DNA from: Hypsibius dujardini
Taxonomy: Eukaryota > Tardigrada > Eutardigrada > Parachela > Hypsibiidae
DNA: 21,076 bases
NCBI GenBank assembly: GCA_001579985.1
Contig: LRSR01006804.1
Coordinates: 1-21,076 of the forward strand
Direction of reading: 5' to 3'
A program made the position numbers and the translations under genes. This document shows positions 9,425 to 17,448 of the stretch, piece by piece. The notes beneath the pieces are model-generated. The model was not told where the DNA came from. It saw only the letters and a program-made list of their open reading frames with translations, and made no database searches. Each line of letters begins with the position of its first letter. Within the stretch, counting starts at the first letter, position 1.

Positions 9425-9900
9425 CCAAATGTGAGTTTTGCTCATAAGAAAAATTGTTTTGGGCCTTAAAAGTCTTAATTCTTTCTGTACTTGTTGGACT
9501 GTTTCTGATTTTTCGCTCTGTATTTCTTCCATTTGCGGTTTCGTCAGTTAATCGTCCTTGTACTGGACAGTAAATCAGAATTTCCGTAATTTTCTGTTCT
9601 AACTCTACTAAATCCAGCTGCCTTGGTCTCAAACTGTATGGTTTTAAGGGAGGGTTTAAGGAAGGGGAAGGAGTCAGAAGTGTGGAGAGCACACGGCGCC
9701 GATATCTGGACGCGATATAAAATCTGAGTTATCTTCCGCGGTATTCGTTCGCTTCGCAAATTGTGCCATGCCGAGGAGATGAATAATTCCTGATTCTTCA
9801 AGAGTTCCGAATAAATGCTCATTTTCTCCAGCACTGGTATTTGTATTTGTATTTTTGTGTGGATTTTGCGCAATGTTCGTTTGAGTTTAAGGCGATACTG
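9425..9900. other. NOL9-like 3' untranslated region and spacer
   Basis: No supported gene. AATAAA at 9810-9815, about 390 nt after the stop codon, is a candidate poly(A) signal. A 127-codon reverse-strand open frame overlaps here, but it has no recognisable protein and no homologous features. Confidence 0.45.
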
Positions 9901-10666
9901 ACAAGGGAAGCGAACGGTAGTTGACACGCCGATTTGTCTGAATTTTTTGTTTCAAATAGTGGACTAAATTAATAGATTTTAGCAAAACATTTCATCTGCA
10001 AACGAGATCTGGTTTGAGCGGGAGAAAATTCGGAAGTTCTCCGATGGCTCCGCGGGTTTCCTATTCAATTAAACCGTTGATTGTTTGATTTATGCTCTAG
10101 CAAAATTCAAGTTAATTTTTTTACCACTCTAACCCACACAAAACGTCGTTTTTTGAAAACGTTCGATTCCAAGATTTTTAACACTCTTCCACTCCAAATT
10201 CGATTTGGAATCGATTGACATTAGCAGAATCTTTTTTGGATGACAGGGGGCGGAACTATGGATCATTTCTGCAACGTCACTCGGAAGCCTGGATTGAAAC
10301 TAGCCCATAACTCCGCCCTCTGGCATCTAAAAACGATTCTGCTGATGTCAATCGATTTCAAATCGAATTTGGAGTGGAAAAGTGCTAAAAAATCTTGGAA
10401 TCGAACGTTTTCAAAAAACGAAATTTTGTGTGTGTTAGAGTGGTAAAAAAATTAAATTGAATTTTGCTAGAGCATAAATCAAACAATCAACGGTTGAATT
10501 GAATAGGAAACCCGCGGAGCCATCGGGGAACTTCCGAATTTTCTCCCGCTCAAACCAGATTTCGTTTGCAGATGAAATTTTTTGCTAAAATCTATTAATT
10601 TAGTCCACTATTTGAAACAAAAAATTCAGACAGATCGGCGTGTCAACTACCGTTCGCTTCCCTTGT
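9901..10666. mobile_element. 766-bp foldback element with arms of about 360 bp
   Basis: The left arm starts ACAAGGGAAGCGAACGGTAG at 9901 and the right arm ends with its complement CTACCGTTCGCTTCCCTTGT at 10666. Arms match nearly continuously inward to about 10260 and 10303, leaving a loop of about 42 nt. Divergence between arms is a few percent with small indels, so this is old enough to have mutations but still a near-perfect hairpin. No transposase or long ORF is inside; the 68-codon ORF at 10240 spans the loop and is not credible. No clear target duplication was found. Confidence 0.88.
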
Positions 10667-10759
10667 GAGATGAGTCGCGGCGGCATGATTTCCTGATGAG
10701 GAAGGAATTCAAATCCAACGATGCGACACAGATTAATAGGGGAACATGTAACTTTATTG

Positions 10760-10922
10760 TACATTCAACGACAAGACTGAGTACACTGGAGGGTCCGGGG
10801 TTTGGGCAAAAGGGGCGGAGCAGGGGGGGGGGGGGTTTTCAAACAATCGAACAATCAACCACCTGACCAGCCCCTGCCCCGCCCCGGACCCTCCAGTGTA
10901 CTCAATCTTCTCGTTGATTGTA
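10760..10922. mobile_element. MITE-like hairpin element, family 1 copy 3
   Basis: TA, then CATTCAACGACAAGACTGAG at 10762, and right end CTTCTCGTTGATTG with TA at 10921-10922. It is the shortest copy: one left module, a run of 13 G's at 10823-10835, and a shortened right module lacking the CCTTTTGCCCAT part. The central TTTTCAAACAATCGAACAATC segment is in the opposite orientation to the other copies. Confidence 0.85.
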
Positions 10923-11347
10923 TGCAGAGATAATCGCTGCAAATAATCGAACTTTGAATACCCTTAGTACATATTGCCACCGAAACATACCATTATTAGT
11001 TTTATAGCACCCATAAGTGTGAGCTTACGAGTTACTAGAGTGTGTTTATTTACGTGTTGGGAAACATCGGTCGCCTGTGGTTGGTCGAGTCCTGTTGGGA
11101 TCTCGGTGAGGTCGTCATAGGGACCAGACATCAGCATTTCAACAGTCATTTATCCTGGTTGCTAGGTCGCGGACTTTATTTTAAGAAACGACCTTCTCCA
11201 CAAAGACATTCATTCACTCTTCCTCCACTACTTTACACGAGATAAGCTCCGGAATCAGGCTCTTTTGATAACACTTTTGAGGTTCGCGGTTCTGGAATTA
11301 TAGCGGCCTAGCTTTTTGCATTTCAGCTCACACGTTACGCAGTTATC
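10923..11347. other. Spacer without a recognised gene
   Basis: Mixed-composition sequence after the family 1 element. TTTGCATTTCAG at about 11316-11327 resembles a 3' splice site just before the doubtful ORF at 11348. Nothing else is supported. Confidence 0.3.
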
Positions 11348-11779
11348 ATGAGTGCTTCGGCCTTCCAGGAGAGCCTCCGTTCGGACGAGACCACTGGAAC
11401 CTCCGGAGAACCACTGGAGTCTCCGGAGAGCCTCCGGAGAGCCAATTCGGGGACCAGATGGCTCAACAGCCGGAACTGCCGGGCAAGGACCTGTTCGAGG
11501 TCAACCATCAGGATCTGCGCGGAAGCTGGCGAGATTGTCGAGCGGAACAAGGAAGGTCTACCGCAAACGAGCGTCGAGTTTGGAGCACCCGAGATTCAAC
11601 GGGACGCTGAGAAGCCGCTCGAGGGAGCGCGCAATCATGAGAGCACGCGTTTGAAGGATCAAGCCGAGGACGGCTCCTCGGTCGAAACGAGTGGGCATGA
11701 TGCTGGCCGCGAAATTGGAGCGCCAAAGTACGAAGGCACGGAGAAGATTGGTCACCAATCGTCGGCTGGATTTTTGTAA
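11348..11779 (+). CDS. Doubtful 143-codon ORF, Ser/Glu/Arg-rich, unknown
   Basis: ATG at 11348 to TAA at 11777-11779. The predicted product is polar (MSASAFQESLRSDETTG start, TEKIGHQSSAGFL end), with no signal peptide, membrane segment or motif that I recognise. The first 100 bp contain a local repeat of CTCCGGAGA-type units (11399-11441). Other frames of the same segment are also open for 90 to 100 codons, as expected for GC-rich sequence, so openness alone is weak support. A splice-acceptor-like sequence lies just upstream. It could be an exon of a real gene, a decayed gene or chance. Confidence 0.25.
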   Translation: MSASAFQESLRSDETTGTSGEPLESPESLRRANSGTRWLNSRNCRARTCSRSTIRICAEAGEIVERNKEGLPQTSVEFGAPEIQRDAEKPLEGARNHESTRLKDQAEDGSSVETSGHDAGREIGAPKYEGTEKIGHQSSAGFL

Positions 11780-12198
11780 GACCCGCCATCACTGGCTTAG
11801 CTCTTTTTATTACTGATTGCTAGCCGAAACTTTACTGATGAAAAGTGCTTGTGAGAATTTGAAATACGATTACAACAAAATCAGACAAAATGCACGAGCT
11901 CCGTGAATAAAGTGATTACAAAGCAATAAGTGCTGATTGAACTAGAGACATCTCCCAGTTGAATACTATGTATCCTACCTTGAGAGTTTGTGTCAGATGC
12001 CAGACCAAAAAATATGTCACATTGTGAGCTTTGACGTGTTCGGCGATTTGTGCGAGACTCCAAAATAGCGCGGATCTGGAGGACCTTTTTAGCATTGTTA
12101 TTAGAAAGATGTTCCTAGTCCTTCTAGCAATTGTGACGTTCGTAATTGTTGTTGTGATTTGCCGGTCAATATTTCAAGGTTAATTTTCATGCGCCACA
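11780..12198. other. AT-rich spacer without a recognised gene
   Basis: No coding or RNA signature was seen. The part at about 11960-12110 has weak similarity to about 13625-13790, suggesting a diverged dispersed repeat. Confidence 0.3.
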
Positions 12199-12589
12199 TA
12201 CAGCTACTTGCGGGTTACTTTCAAACTTTTGATTTGGTGTGATTCGACAAACAAGACTACACGTTGTTTGACCGGTGGAAATTTCAAACCGGCTTATCGA
12301 TCAATCAACTCAATATACGCATTACGAATTTCGTTGCCCAGAAATTTTGATTTGTTGTCGTTTTCTTCGATTGATTTCTTCTGTCACCCGTTTTCAGTTT
12401 TCACTGTGCCGAATTTCAGTCTTAATTCTCAAATATACTTTCCAAATGAGTACAGTCTATTTCTTTGCATTTTACGACCAGATTTTGGCCGGTTTTTGCT
12501 TAGAGAAATTAAAACTTTGTAACATGTGTAGTCTTGCGGCTCACGATACGTCAAATCAGAAGTTTGCAAGAGACCTGCAAGTAGCTGTA
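12199..12589. mobile_element. 391-bp TA-flanked inverted-repeat element
   Basis: TA at 12199-12200 then CAGCTACTTGCGGGT; right end ACCTGCAAGTAGCTG then TA at 12588-12589. The terminal repeats extend about 70 bp with mismatches (including CAAGACTACAC in both arms) and weaker complementarity continues inward (ACCGG and GTTTGT segments). The structure and TA flanks fit a non-autonomous Tc1/mariner-type MITE. Open frames inside are not credible genes. Confidence 0.75.
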
Positions 12590-13269
12590 TTGCTCACATG
12601 TACTCATATTGTAATTCTCATACTGTAGTTCTCGTTCTTGTCTTGTGAGAATGATGTTTCAGTGTCAAGTGAAGAATGCGCTTGTTTAGATTGTAACCAT
12701 GTCTGTCCGATAAGGATGGGTCTTCGAAGCTCGGTTCGAGACTCGACTTCTCGCTTGAACTTCTGACTTCTCAGTCAGTCTACTTTTCATCGGCTTGCTA
12801 TCTCGGCTTCTCTCAATTTGTGGTGCATGTAATAATTAATAATTCCGAAGAGCAGTACTCGTAGTTATCGTGTATCGTAAGGTCAACAGGACTTCTGGGT
12901 TCTCGAAGGGAGAACAGGTCGTCTCACAATTTGGGTGTGGGTTCCCCGTGTCGCGGGCACGTTCTCATCGCTGCCGTTTGACCTAATCTGCTCTCATTGC
13001 TGATACTAATATGAGATTACTGGTGTGATCATGTGTTTAGTCACTGTTTTTCGGTCCCTTTGTTCCAGGTTCTAACACTGGGAACATATGCTCCGTTCTG
13101 TTCTTTGAGGAGCTCCGCTTCCCGCCGTACTTAAGACCAAACTTTCTCTCGTGTACACACACAAATTTTAGTCTCTCTTCTTCACGGCTACTGAAGAGTC
13201 CCTTTTTCTTCCTGTCTTCCATTACACTCCTCATTCAACACGCCCCCCTCCCCGCGCGTAGCTTAACAC
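12590..13269. other. Spacer without a recognised gene
   Basis: Contains a pyrimidine-rich stretch with repeated CTTCTC/GACTTCTC words at about 12740-12810. A 60-codon reverse-strand frame (start at 13219) is basic and has no recognisable motif. GGTTCGAGACT at about 12733 looks like a tRNA B box, but no cloverleaf forms around it. Confidence 0.3.
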
Positions 13270-13553
13270 TACCGTATTCCCTCGATCTCAAGGGACAGTT
13301 AAGCCCCACCCCCTCCAGTCATCGATTGACTGTTCAATCGGATTCACTGTGTCGTGATTGGTTGAAATTTAAGACCAACTTGGCAGCGATTGATTGATTG
13401 ATTAAACGGAATTTCATGACGCACGTATTAAATTAGTTGATTGATTGATTGTAGGTAAACAATAGCAAACAGTGATGAACAGATAAGATCCGGGGTGGAT
13501 CAAATTAACTGGTAGGGCAAAAAAGTGTCCCTTGAGATCAGGGAATTACGGTA
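13270..13553. mobile_element. 284-bp TA-flanked inverted-repeat element with ATTG simple repeat inside
   Basis: Left end TACCGTATTCCCTCGATCTC at 13270 continues with AAGGGACA; right end mirrors it (TGTCCCTTGAGATC, then GGGAATTACGGTA ending at 13553). The arms match over about 30 bp with one-base indels. The interior holds GATTGATTGATT runs at 13386-13401 and 13436-13450. TA on both sides fits a TA target duplication. No ORF of note. Confidence 0.75.
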
Positions 13554-13587
13554 GATTTTCGTACGCCGCCGTATCGGCGACACCTGT

Positions 13588-13841
13588 CTCAAATGGTGTT
13601 CTAGCGATCTGACATCGACTGGGAGTGTACTATTATGCTACGTGCATAGTCCGTGCTAGCTGCCAGGCCAGATCGTGGGCTCCTTCGGACATGTTTGACA
13701 ATTTTGCCGGTTCACAACCCGAAATAAAACAGAACTGGAGAACCTTCCTAACATTATCAAAAAAAGACGCTCATAGTCATTAAGGCTTTTGGCGCGTGCC
13801 TCGAGTGGTGTTCTGGCGATCTGACATCGACTGTGAGGGTA
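13588..13841 (+). repeat. Pair of direct repeats about 43 bp long, 211 bp apart
   Basis: 13588-13630 and 13799-13841 share GGTGTTCTRGCGATCTGACATCGACTG with a few flanking differences. The segment between them carries no gene. Confidence 0.75.
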
Positions 13842-14319
13842 CGAGTAGTGGTCGTGGTTACTACAGCAGCTCATTAGGATTCTGATGTGTGCGATTTCTA
13901 CACTGCTTGAACTGTCATTTCTTTTCGTGTGAATAAACCCATTAAACTTTCCAATCCAAGACGAGGGCTTGTATAAGCGCCGTTCTCCGCGGCAATCGTC
14001 CGTGTTTTTTGTTCATTTGACCAGCAAACCAATCTGGGCAACACTATGCTAGGCACCTACACTGTACCTACTATAAAGCACTAAAACTGGATGGCGTTGT
14101 GCGTTCATGCAGGGAACGGTATGCGCGTAATACTACTCCTCCGGAAGGTAATGCGTTAGAGCAATTTGCTGGCAGTAAATAATTCGCTGTTCGATAAAGT
14201 AACAGAGTCTGTCGTTAAAGTGACGGAAGGCCACGAAAACAACATTCATGACAACAGCAGCGACATTACGATAGGTGGTAGCAGCAGCTTGTACAGCAGT
14301 AGGTGGTTTAACAGTGTAA
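13842..14319. other. Spacer without a recognised gene
   Basis: GAATAAACC at about 13931 resembles a poly(A) signal, but no gene ends before it. A 73-codon reverse frame (14133-14354) runs into the inverted repeat of the next element and lacks an ATG. No other structure was seen. Confidence 0.3.
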
Positions 14320-14824
14320 TACAGCTGTGGCGGAATAACTTCTTCAGCCCACACTCAAACCCATGCGCTCACACTCAAACCCAAGCACCCAAACCCAAAC
14401 CCATGCGCCCACGCTCAAACCCATGGGCCCACACTCAAACCCATGCGCTCACACTCAAACCCAAGCACCCACACCCAAACCCATGCGCTCACACTCAAAC
14501 CCAAGCACCCAAACCCATGCGCCCACGCTCAAACCCATAGGCCCACACCCAAACCCAAGCGCCCACACCCAAACCCATGCGCCCACGCTCAAACCCATGG
14601 GCCCACACCCAAATCCAAGCGCCCACACCCAAACTCATGCGCCCACACCCAAACCCATGCGCCCACACCCAAACCCAACCGCCCATCAACCAAACTCATG
14701 CGCCCACACCCAAACCCATGCGCCCACACCTAAACCCAACCGCCCATCAACCAAACTCATGCGCCCACACATGTCAAGTCTATGAATGGGCGTGGGCTGA
14801 AGAAGTAACTCCGCCACAGCTGTA
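14320..14824. mobile_element. 505-bp inverted-repeat element carrying a minisatellite
   Basis: A 33-bp terminal inverted repeat begins TACAGCTGTGGCGGA at 14320-14352 and is mirrored at 14792-14824 with two mismatches. TA lies at both ends, as in the 391-bp element, whose ends also start TA-CAGCT. Everything between is mainly the minisatellite. No transposase is present. Confidence 0.8.
14347..14772. repeat. About 20-bp minisatellite, C-rich on plus strand
   Basis: About 21 imperfect units of GCGCCCACACCCAAACCCAT, with variants ACTCAAACCCA, AAGCACCC and GCTCA. The last third has a longer composite unit including ACCGCCCATCAACCAAACTC, present twice. The minus strand has dense GGGTTTGGGTGTGGGC runs, so G-quadruplex formation is expected there. 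Long open frames across the array on both strands encode only HTQTHAPTPKPM-type low complexity and are not annotated as genes. Confidence 0.92.
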
Positions 14825-15011
14825 TATATGAACGAAGTAGGAGCAAAATAACGCGGTGAGTAAGAACCGGATGTCCACCGCCCACTCAAATTCTGCGCAT
14901 GCGTTAGATGAACACACAAATGCTTACTGAAGGCTTTTAGAATACTTGACGAATATTATTGCGGCTTCTGCGGGTTTTTCCACCGAGGACATGATATCAG
15001 TGTCTACGAGC

Positions 15012-15019
15012 TATATAAG
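15012..15019 (+). promoter_or_regulatory. TATA box of the three-domain Kazal gene
   Basis: TATATAAG sits 48-55 bp before the ATG at 15067. The expected start site about 30 bp downstream gives a very short leader ending CAACAACAACAACAAAA, an unstructured A/C-rich context. This fits a strongly transcribed small secreted-protein gene. Confidence 0.65.
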
Positions 15020-15066
15020 CTTGATGTCTCTTCTTTAAGCTCTAAGCTTCAACAACAACAACAAAA

Positions 15067-16600
15067 ATGGAGAAGAACGCTGCTTTTATCGCCTTCGTCG
15101 TCGGAGTTTTGATGCACTGCTCCGGTGAGTCGCATTAGAATGGTCGAGAAGGAGGAATGCTAATTCTACTACACATTCTAATATAATACAGTCCTGTCCT
15201 ACTTCTCAAACAGTCCTGTCCTATTTCTCACCTATTTCGAGCTGTGTTTTTTCTTTTCCTTCACAGTCGCTCTGACGCAGCAATATGGAGCAACGACGAC
15301 GCCCACAGCCGGTGGTTGTGTCTGTTTCGAAATTTTCCTCCCGGTTTGTGGGGCAGACGGGAAGACATACCCCAATGCTTGCACCGCCAATTGCGCCGGT
15401 AAGAGCGACCGACAAATGAACTATACTCCCAGCGACCTAATAAGTTAAAGTAAAACTCTTGGCCTACCTTTATATCGCCTCTCTTTATACGTAGGCGTGG
15501 TCGTTGCTTCTAATGCGAGTTGCGCTACCACGACGGCGAGTCCACCGATCGGAACCACATTGTATAGCGCCACGACGCCGCCGAGCCAGGGTTGCGTTTG
15601 TGCATTGATTTTCCAGCCGGTGTGCGGGGTAGACGGGAAGAACTACTCCAACGCGTGCAGTGCCGGTTGCGCTGGTAAAGTGTTCTAGACAAGCAAGACT
15701 AACCCAATCTACAATCAACGACAAGATACACTGGAGGGTCCGGGTATGGGCAAAAGGGGCGGAGCAGCGGGCGGTCAGGTGGTTGAGTATACAGGAGGGT
15801 CCGGGATATGGGCAAAAGGGGCGGAGCAGGGGGGTGGTCAGGTGGTTGAGTATACAGGAGGGTCCGGGTATGTGCAAAAGGGGCGGAGCAGGGGGTGGTC
15901 AGGTGGTTGATTGTTCGATTGTTTGAAAAGCACCCCTTGCCCCGCCCCTTTTGCCCATATCCCAGACCCTCCAGTGTACTCATTTTCGTCGTTGACTGCA
16001 TCTGCCTCAATAAGTAGCAGTCATATTGGCGGACGATGGCTCATCTTCTTCATATTTCCGCATTTTAGGAGTGGCGGTCGCCTCAAATGGAAGTTGCGTG
16101 GAAAGTGCAACACAGAGTCCGCTGCCGGGAACCACAACGAATTCTTGCATTTGCACCCTGGAATTGGATCCGGTTTGTGGGGCTGATGGGAAGACCTACG
16201 GGAACGCGTGCCAAGCCAAATGTGCCGGTCGGTAGTTGACGCAATATTTCTCCGATTTTTTTACGATAAGTCAGGAGGGACTTCCGGTCTCGGTATTGTT
16301 GAAAAACTGGATTATTTTTTCCGTAGGCGTCTATGTGGCTCACACTGGCGTCTGTCCGTAAGTAGACTCTAGTACGTGCAAAGAAATTTTTATATATATT
16401 TTTTTTTAAAAATTATTTTAAAAATTAAAATTATATTTTTATTTTTATTTTTGCATTTTAATTGCACTTTTTTTATCGGTAGAACGCCGTCGCCAGTGCC
16501 GAGCGCAATCCTCACCGGCAAGGCAGTCTCCGAGTCCATCACCGGAAACGGCCTCGCGATGTTTCTTCTTCACGGTGATCCGAAAGAGCGACCGCAATAG
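15067..16600 (+). CDS. Secreted three-domain Kazal-type serine protease inhibitor
   Basis: Exons 15067-15124, 15267-15398, 15495-15674, 16069-16227, 16327-16357 and 16483-16600; 225 aa. Exon 1 encodes most of a signal peptide ([19 protein letters not shown]). Three Kazal domains lie at 37-73, 97-133 and 150-186, each with exactly C-x-C-x7-C-x10-C-x3-C-x10-C and a PVCGxDGKxY core. By ovomucoid numbering (second residue after the second Cys) the P1 residues are Glu41, Leu101 and Leu154, so the first domain may target a Glu-cleaving enzyme and the others elastase-, chymotrypsin- or subtilisin-like proteases. Linkers are Thr/Ser/Pro-rich, and N-glycosylation sequons precede the sixth Cys in domains 1 and 2 (N70, N130). 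Introns 1-4 are phase 1; those after each domain core separate Cys5 from Cys6, so the last Cys of each domain comes from the next exon. Intron 3 holds a MITE. The C-terminal 39 residues are not Kazal. Donor GTCGGT at 16228 is weak. Confidence 0.9.
15710..16000. mobile_element. MITE-like hairpin element, family 1 copy 4 (Kazal intron 3)
   Basis: TA then CAATCAACGACAAGATACAC at 15712; right end TTCGTCGTTGACTG then CA at 15999-16000, where the others have TA. This is the longest copy: three GGGTCCGGG-TATGGGCAAAAGGGGCGGAGC modules in tandem on the left, one inverted module on the right. It occupies most of the 394-nt intron between the second and third Kazal exons. Confidence 0.88.
16358..16482 (+). 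other. Extremely AT-rich last intron of the three-domain Kazal gene
   Basis: GTAAGT donor and TCGGTAG acceptor. The middle (about 16388-16455) is almost purely A and T (TATATATTTTTTTTTT and repeated ATTTTTATTTTT). Splicing joins CC|A to a Pro codon and keeps the frame. Confidence 0.8.
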
Positions 16601-16721
16601 TCTCCTTTTCACATGACACATTGCACAAAACTGGCCTAAAAAATTTGTCACAGGTGGCGCTGTGTTCGCATTGTCATCGACACCAATGGCTTGGTAATTA
16701 ATCCATCCATAATTATCGCTA

Positions 16722-16727
16722 ATTAAA
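16722..16727 (+). terminator. Candidate poly(A) signal ATTAAA of the three-domain Kazal gene
   Basis: ATTAAA followed by an A run, about 120 nt after the stop codon at 16600. It is the common variant of AATAAA. No other candidate was seen between the stop codon and this point. Confidence 0.4.
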
Positions 16728-16784
16728 AAAACGAAAACTTTAAACACTCTTTGAATGATGAATGGCTTTTCTTCATACCACTTT

Positions 16785-17042
16785 TTACTCTTTTTCCAAG
16801 CGCGCTGATTTTATGCGGATATGAAAAACGCTACACACAAACGCCGAAAAATTGATACTTGGGCTCTCCGCTCTTTGAAAGATGCAGCCGGAGGTGACTA
16901 AACCAATCAGGATGTTGATCAGCACGACTGGTACACACACGGCCACAATTTTTGGGTGGCAGAGTTCGAGCCAGCAGGGTGGTCTGAGATTGAGCCACTC
17001 TTGCCTAGAGCTTGCGACTGCTTTCTCCTGAATCTGTGATTC
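16785..17042 (-). CDS. Doubtful membrane-protein exon, unknown
   Basis: A reverse-strand open frame ending with TAA at 16785-16787. It contains one convincing hydrophobic segment (IVAVCVPVVLINILIGLVTS) preceded by a Trp/Pro/Cys-rich stretch and followed by a basic tail. There is no ATG in frame; the open frame is bounded upstream near 17054, and TGAATCACAG at about 17034-17043 could be a 3' splice site. If real, it would be a terminal exon of a gene on the minus strand inside the Kazal spacer. No matching upstream exon was found, so it is likely chance. Confidence 0.15.
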   Translation of the reverse strand, partial: ESQIQEKAVASSRQEWLNLRPPCWLELCHPKIVAVCVPVVLINILIGLVTSGCIFQRAESPSINFSAFVCSVFHIRIKSARLEKE

Positions 17043-17448
17043 AATGCCCGCCACAGAGGAATAATTAGATTCAACAAGCTGCTTTAAAATCCGCCAAAAT
17101 AAACAATTTCAATCAATCGATCAATCGAGTAAAGGCTGCATGGTCAGCTGTGGTCAAAAGCGCGTGCGCGCGGTGACTTAATTCTGCTCGAACTCGGACC
17201 ACCATTTTTGGTCTAAAGTCTGCGACCTAAAATTTTAATCATGTTTTTATGGTATCGAGAATTAAAAACTCACCGGCAAAGAGACCATAAACGACTTAGG
17301 CAGGTCGTTGATCAGGCACATGCAGCAGATAGGATTTAAATAAAAGCTGACTGTTTCGCTCTCATATAATTTGTATTTATATCTAATAATTTCTGATTGT
17401 TGAAAAAAAAACATTTCTTATCGATTCTGCAAAATAAAGATTTTCATT
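17043..17448. promoter_or_regulatory. Upstream region of the single-domain Kazal gene
   Basis: No exon seen. TTTAAATAAAAGC at about 17335-17347 and the AT-rich TTGTATTTATATC at about 17370-17383 are TATA-like. The former lies about 100 bp before the ATG at 17449. A short CAATCAATCGATCAATCG run lies at 17109-17127. Which element is used cannot be told from sequence. Confidence 0.3.

Noticed and set aside
8349-9532. Several long alternative frames over NOL9 exon 4
   Set aside because: They are shadows of a GC-rich real exon; only the frame with the Walker A motif is conserved.
9544-9927. 127-codon minus-strand frame after NOL9
   Set aside because: It overlaps the probable 3' UTR and the edge of the foldback; no motif and no supporting splice sites.
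10240-10446. 68-codon frame inside the foldback
   Set aside because: It spans the loop and one arm of the hairpin; the mirrored arm does not preserve it.
12208-12628. Two overlapping plus frames of 104 and 117 codons
   Set aside because: They lie in and across the 391-bp inverted-repeat element; AT-rich, with no recognisable protein.
12720-12760. tRNA B-box-like GGTTCGAGACT
   Set aside because: No A box at the right distance and no acceptor or D-stem pairing, so not a tRNA gene.
13037-13219. Basic minus-strand ORF starting MEDRKKKG
   Set aside because: Short, with no homology I recognise and no exon context.
14347-14772. Possible CRISPR array
   Set aside because: Units are contiguous with no unique spacers and the context is eukaryotic; it is a minisatellite.
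14347-14772. Possible interstitial telomere repeat (CCCAAA-like)
   Set aside because: The unit is a 20-bp composite with many non-telomeric bases, and it is bounded by transposon-like inverted repeats.
14166-14831. Long plus-strand frames reading HTQTHAPTPKPM-type repeats
   Set aside because: They are produced by the 20-bp minisatellite, which is open in several frames at once; there is no start, splice or domain support.
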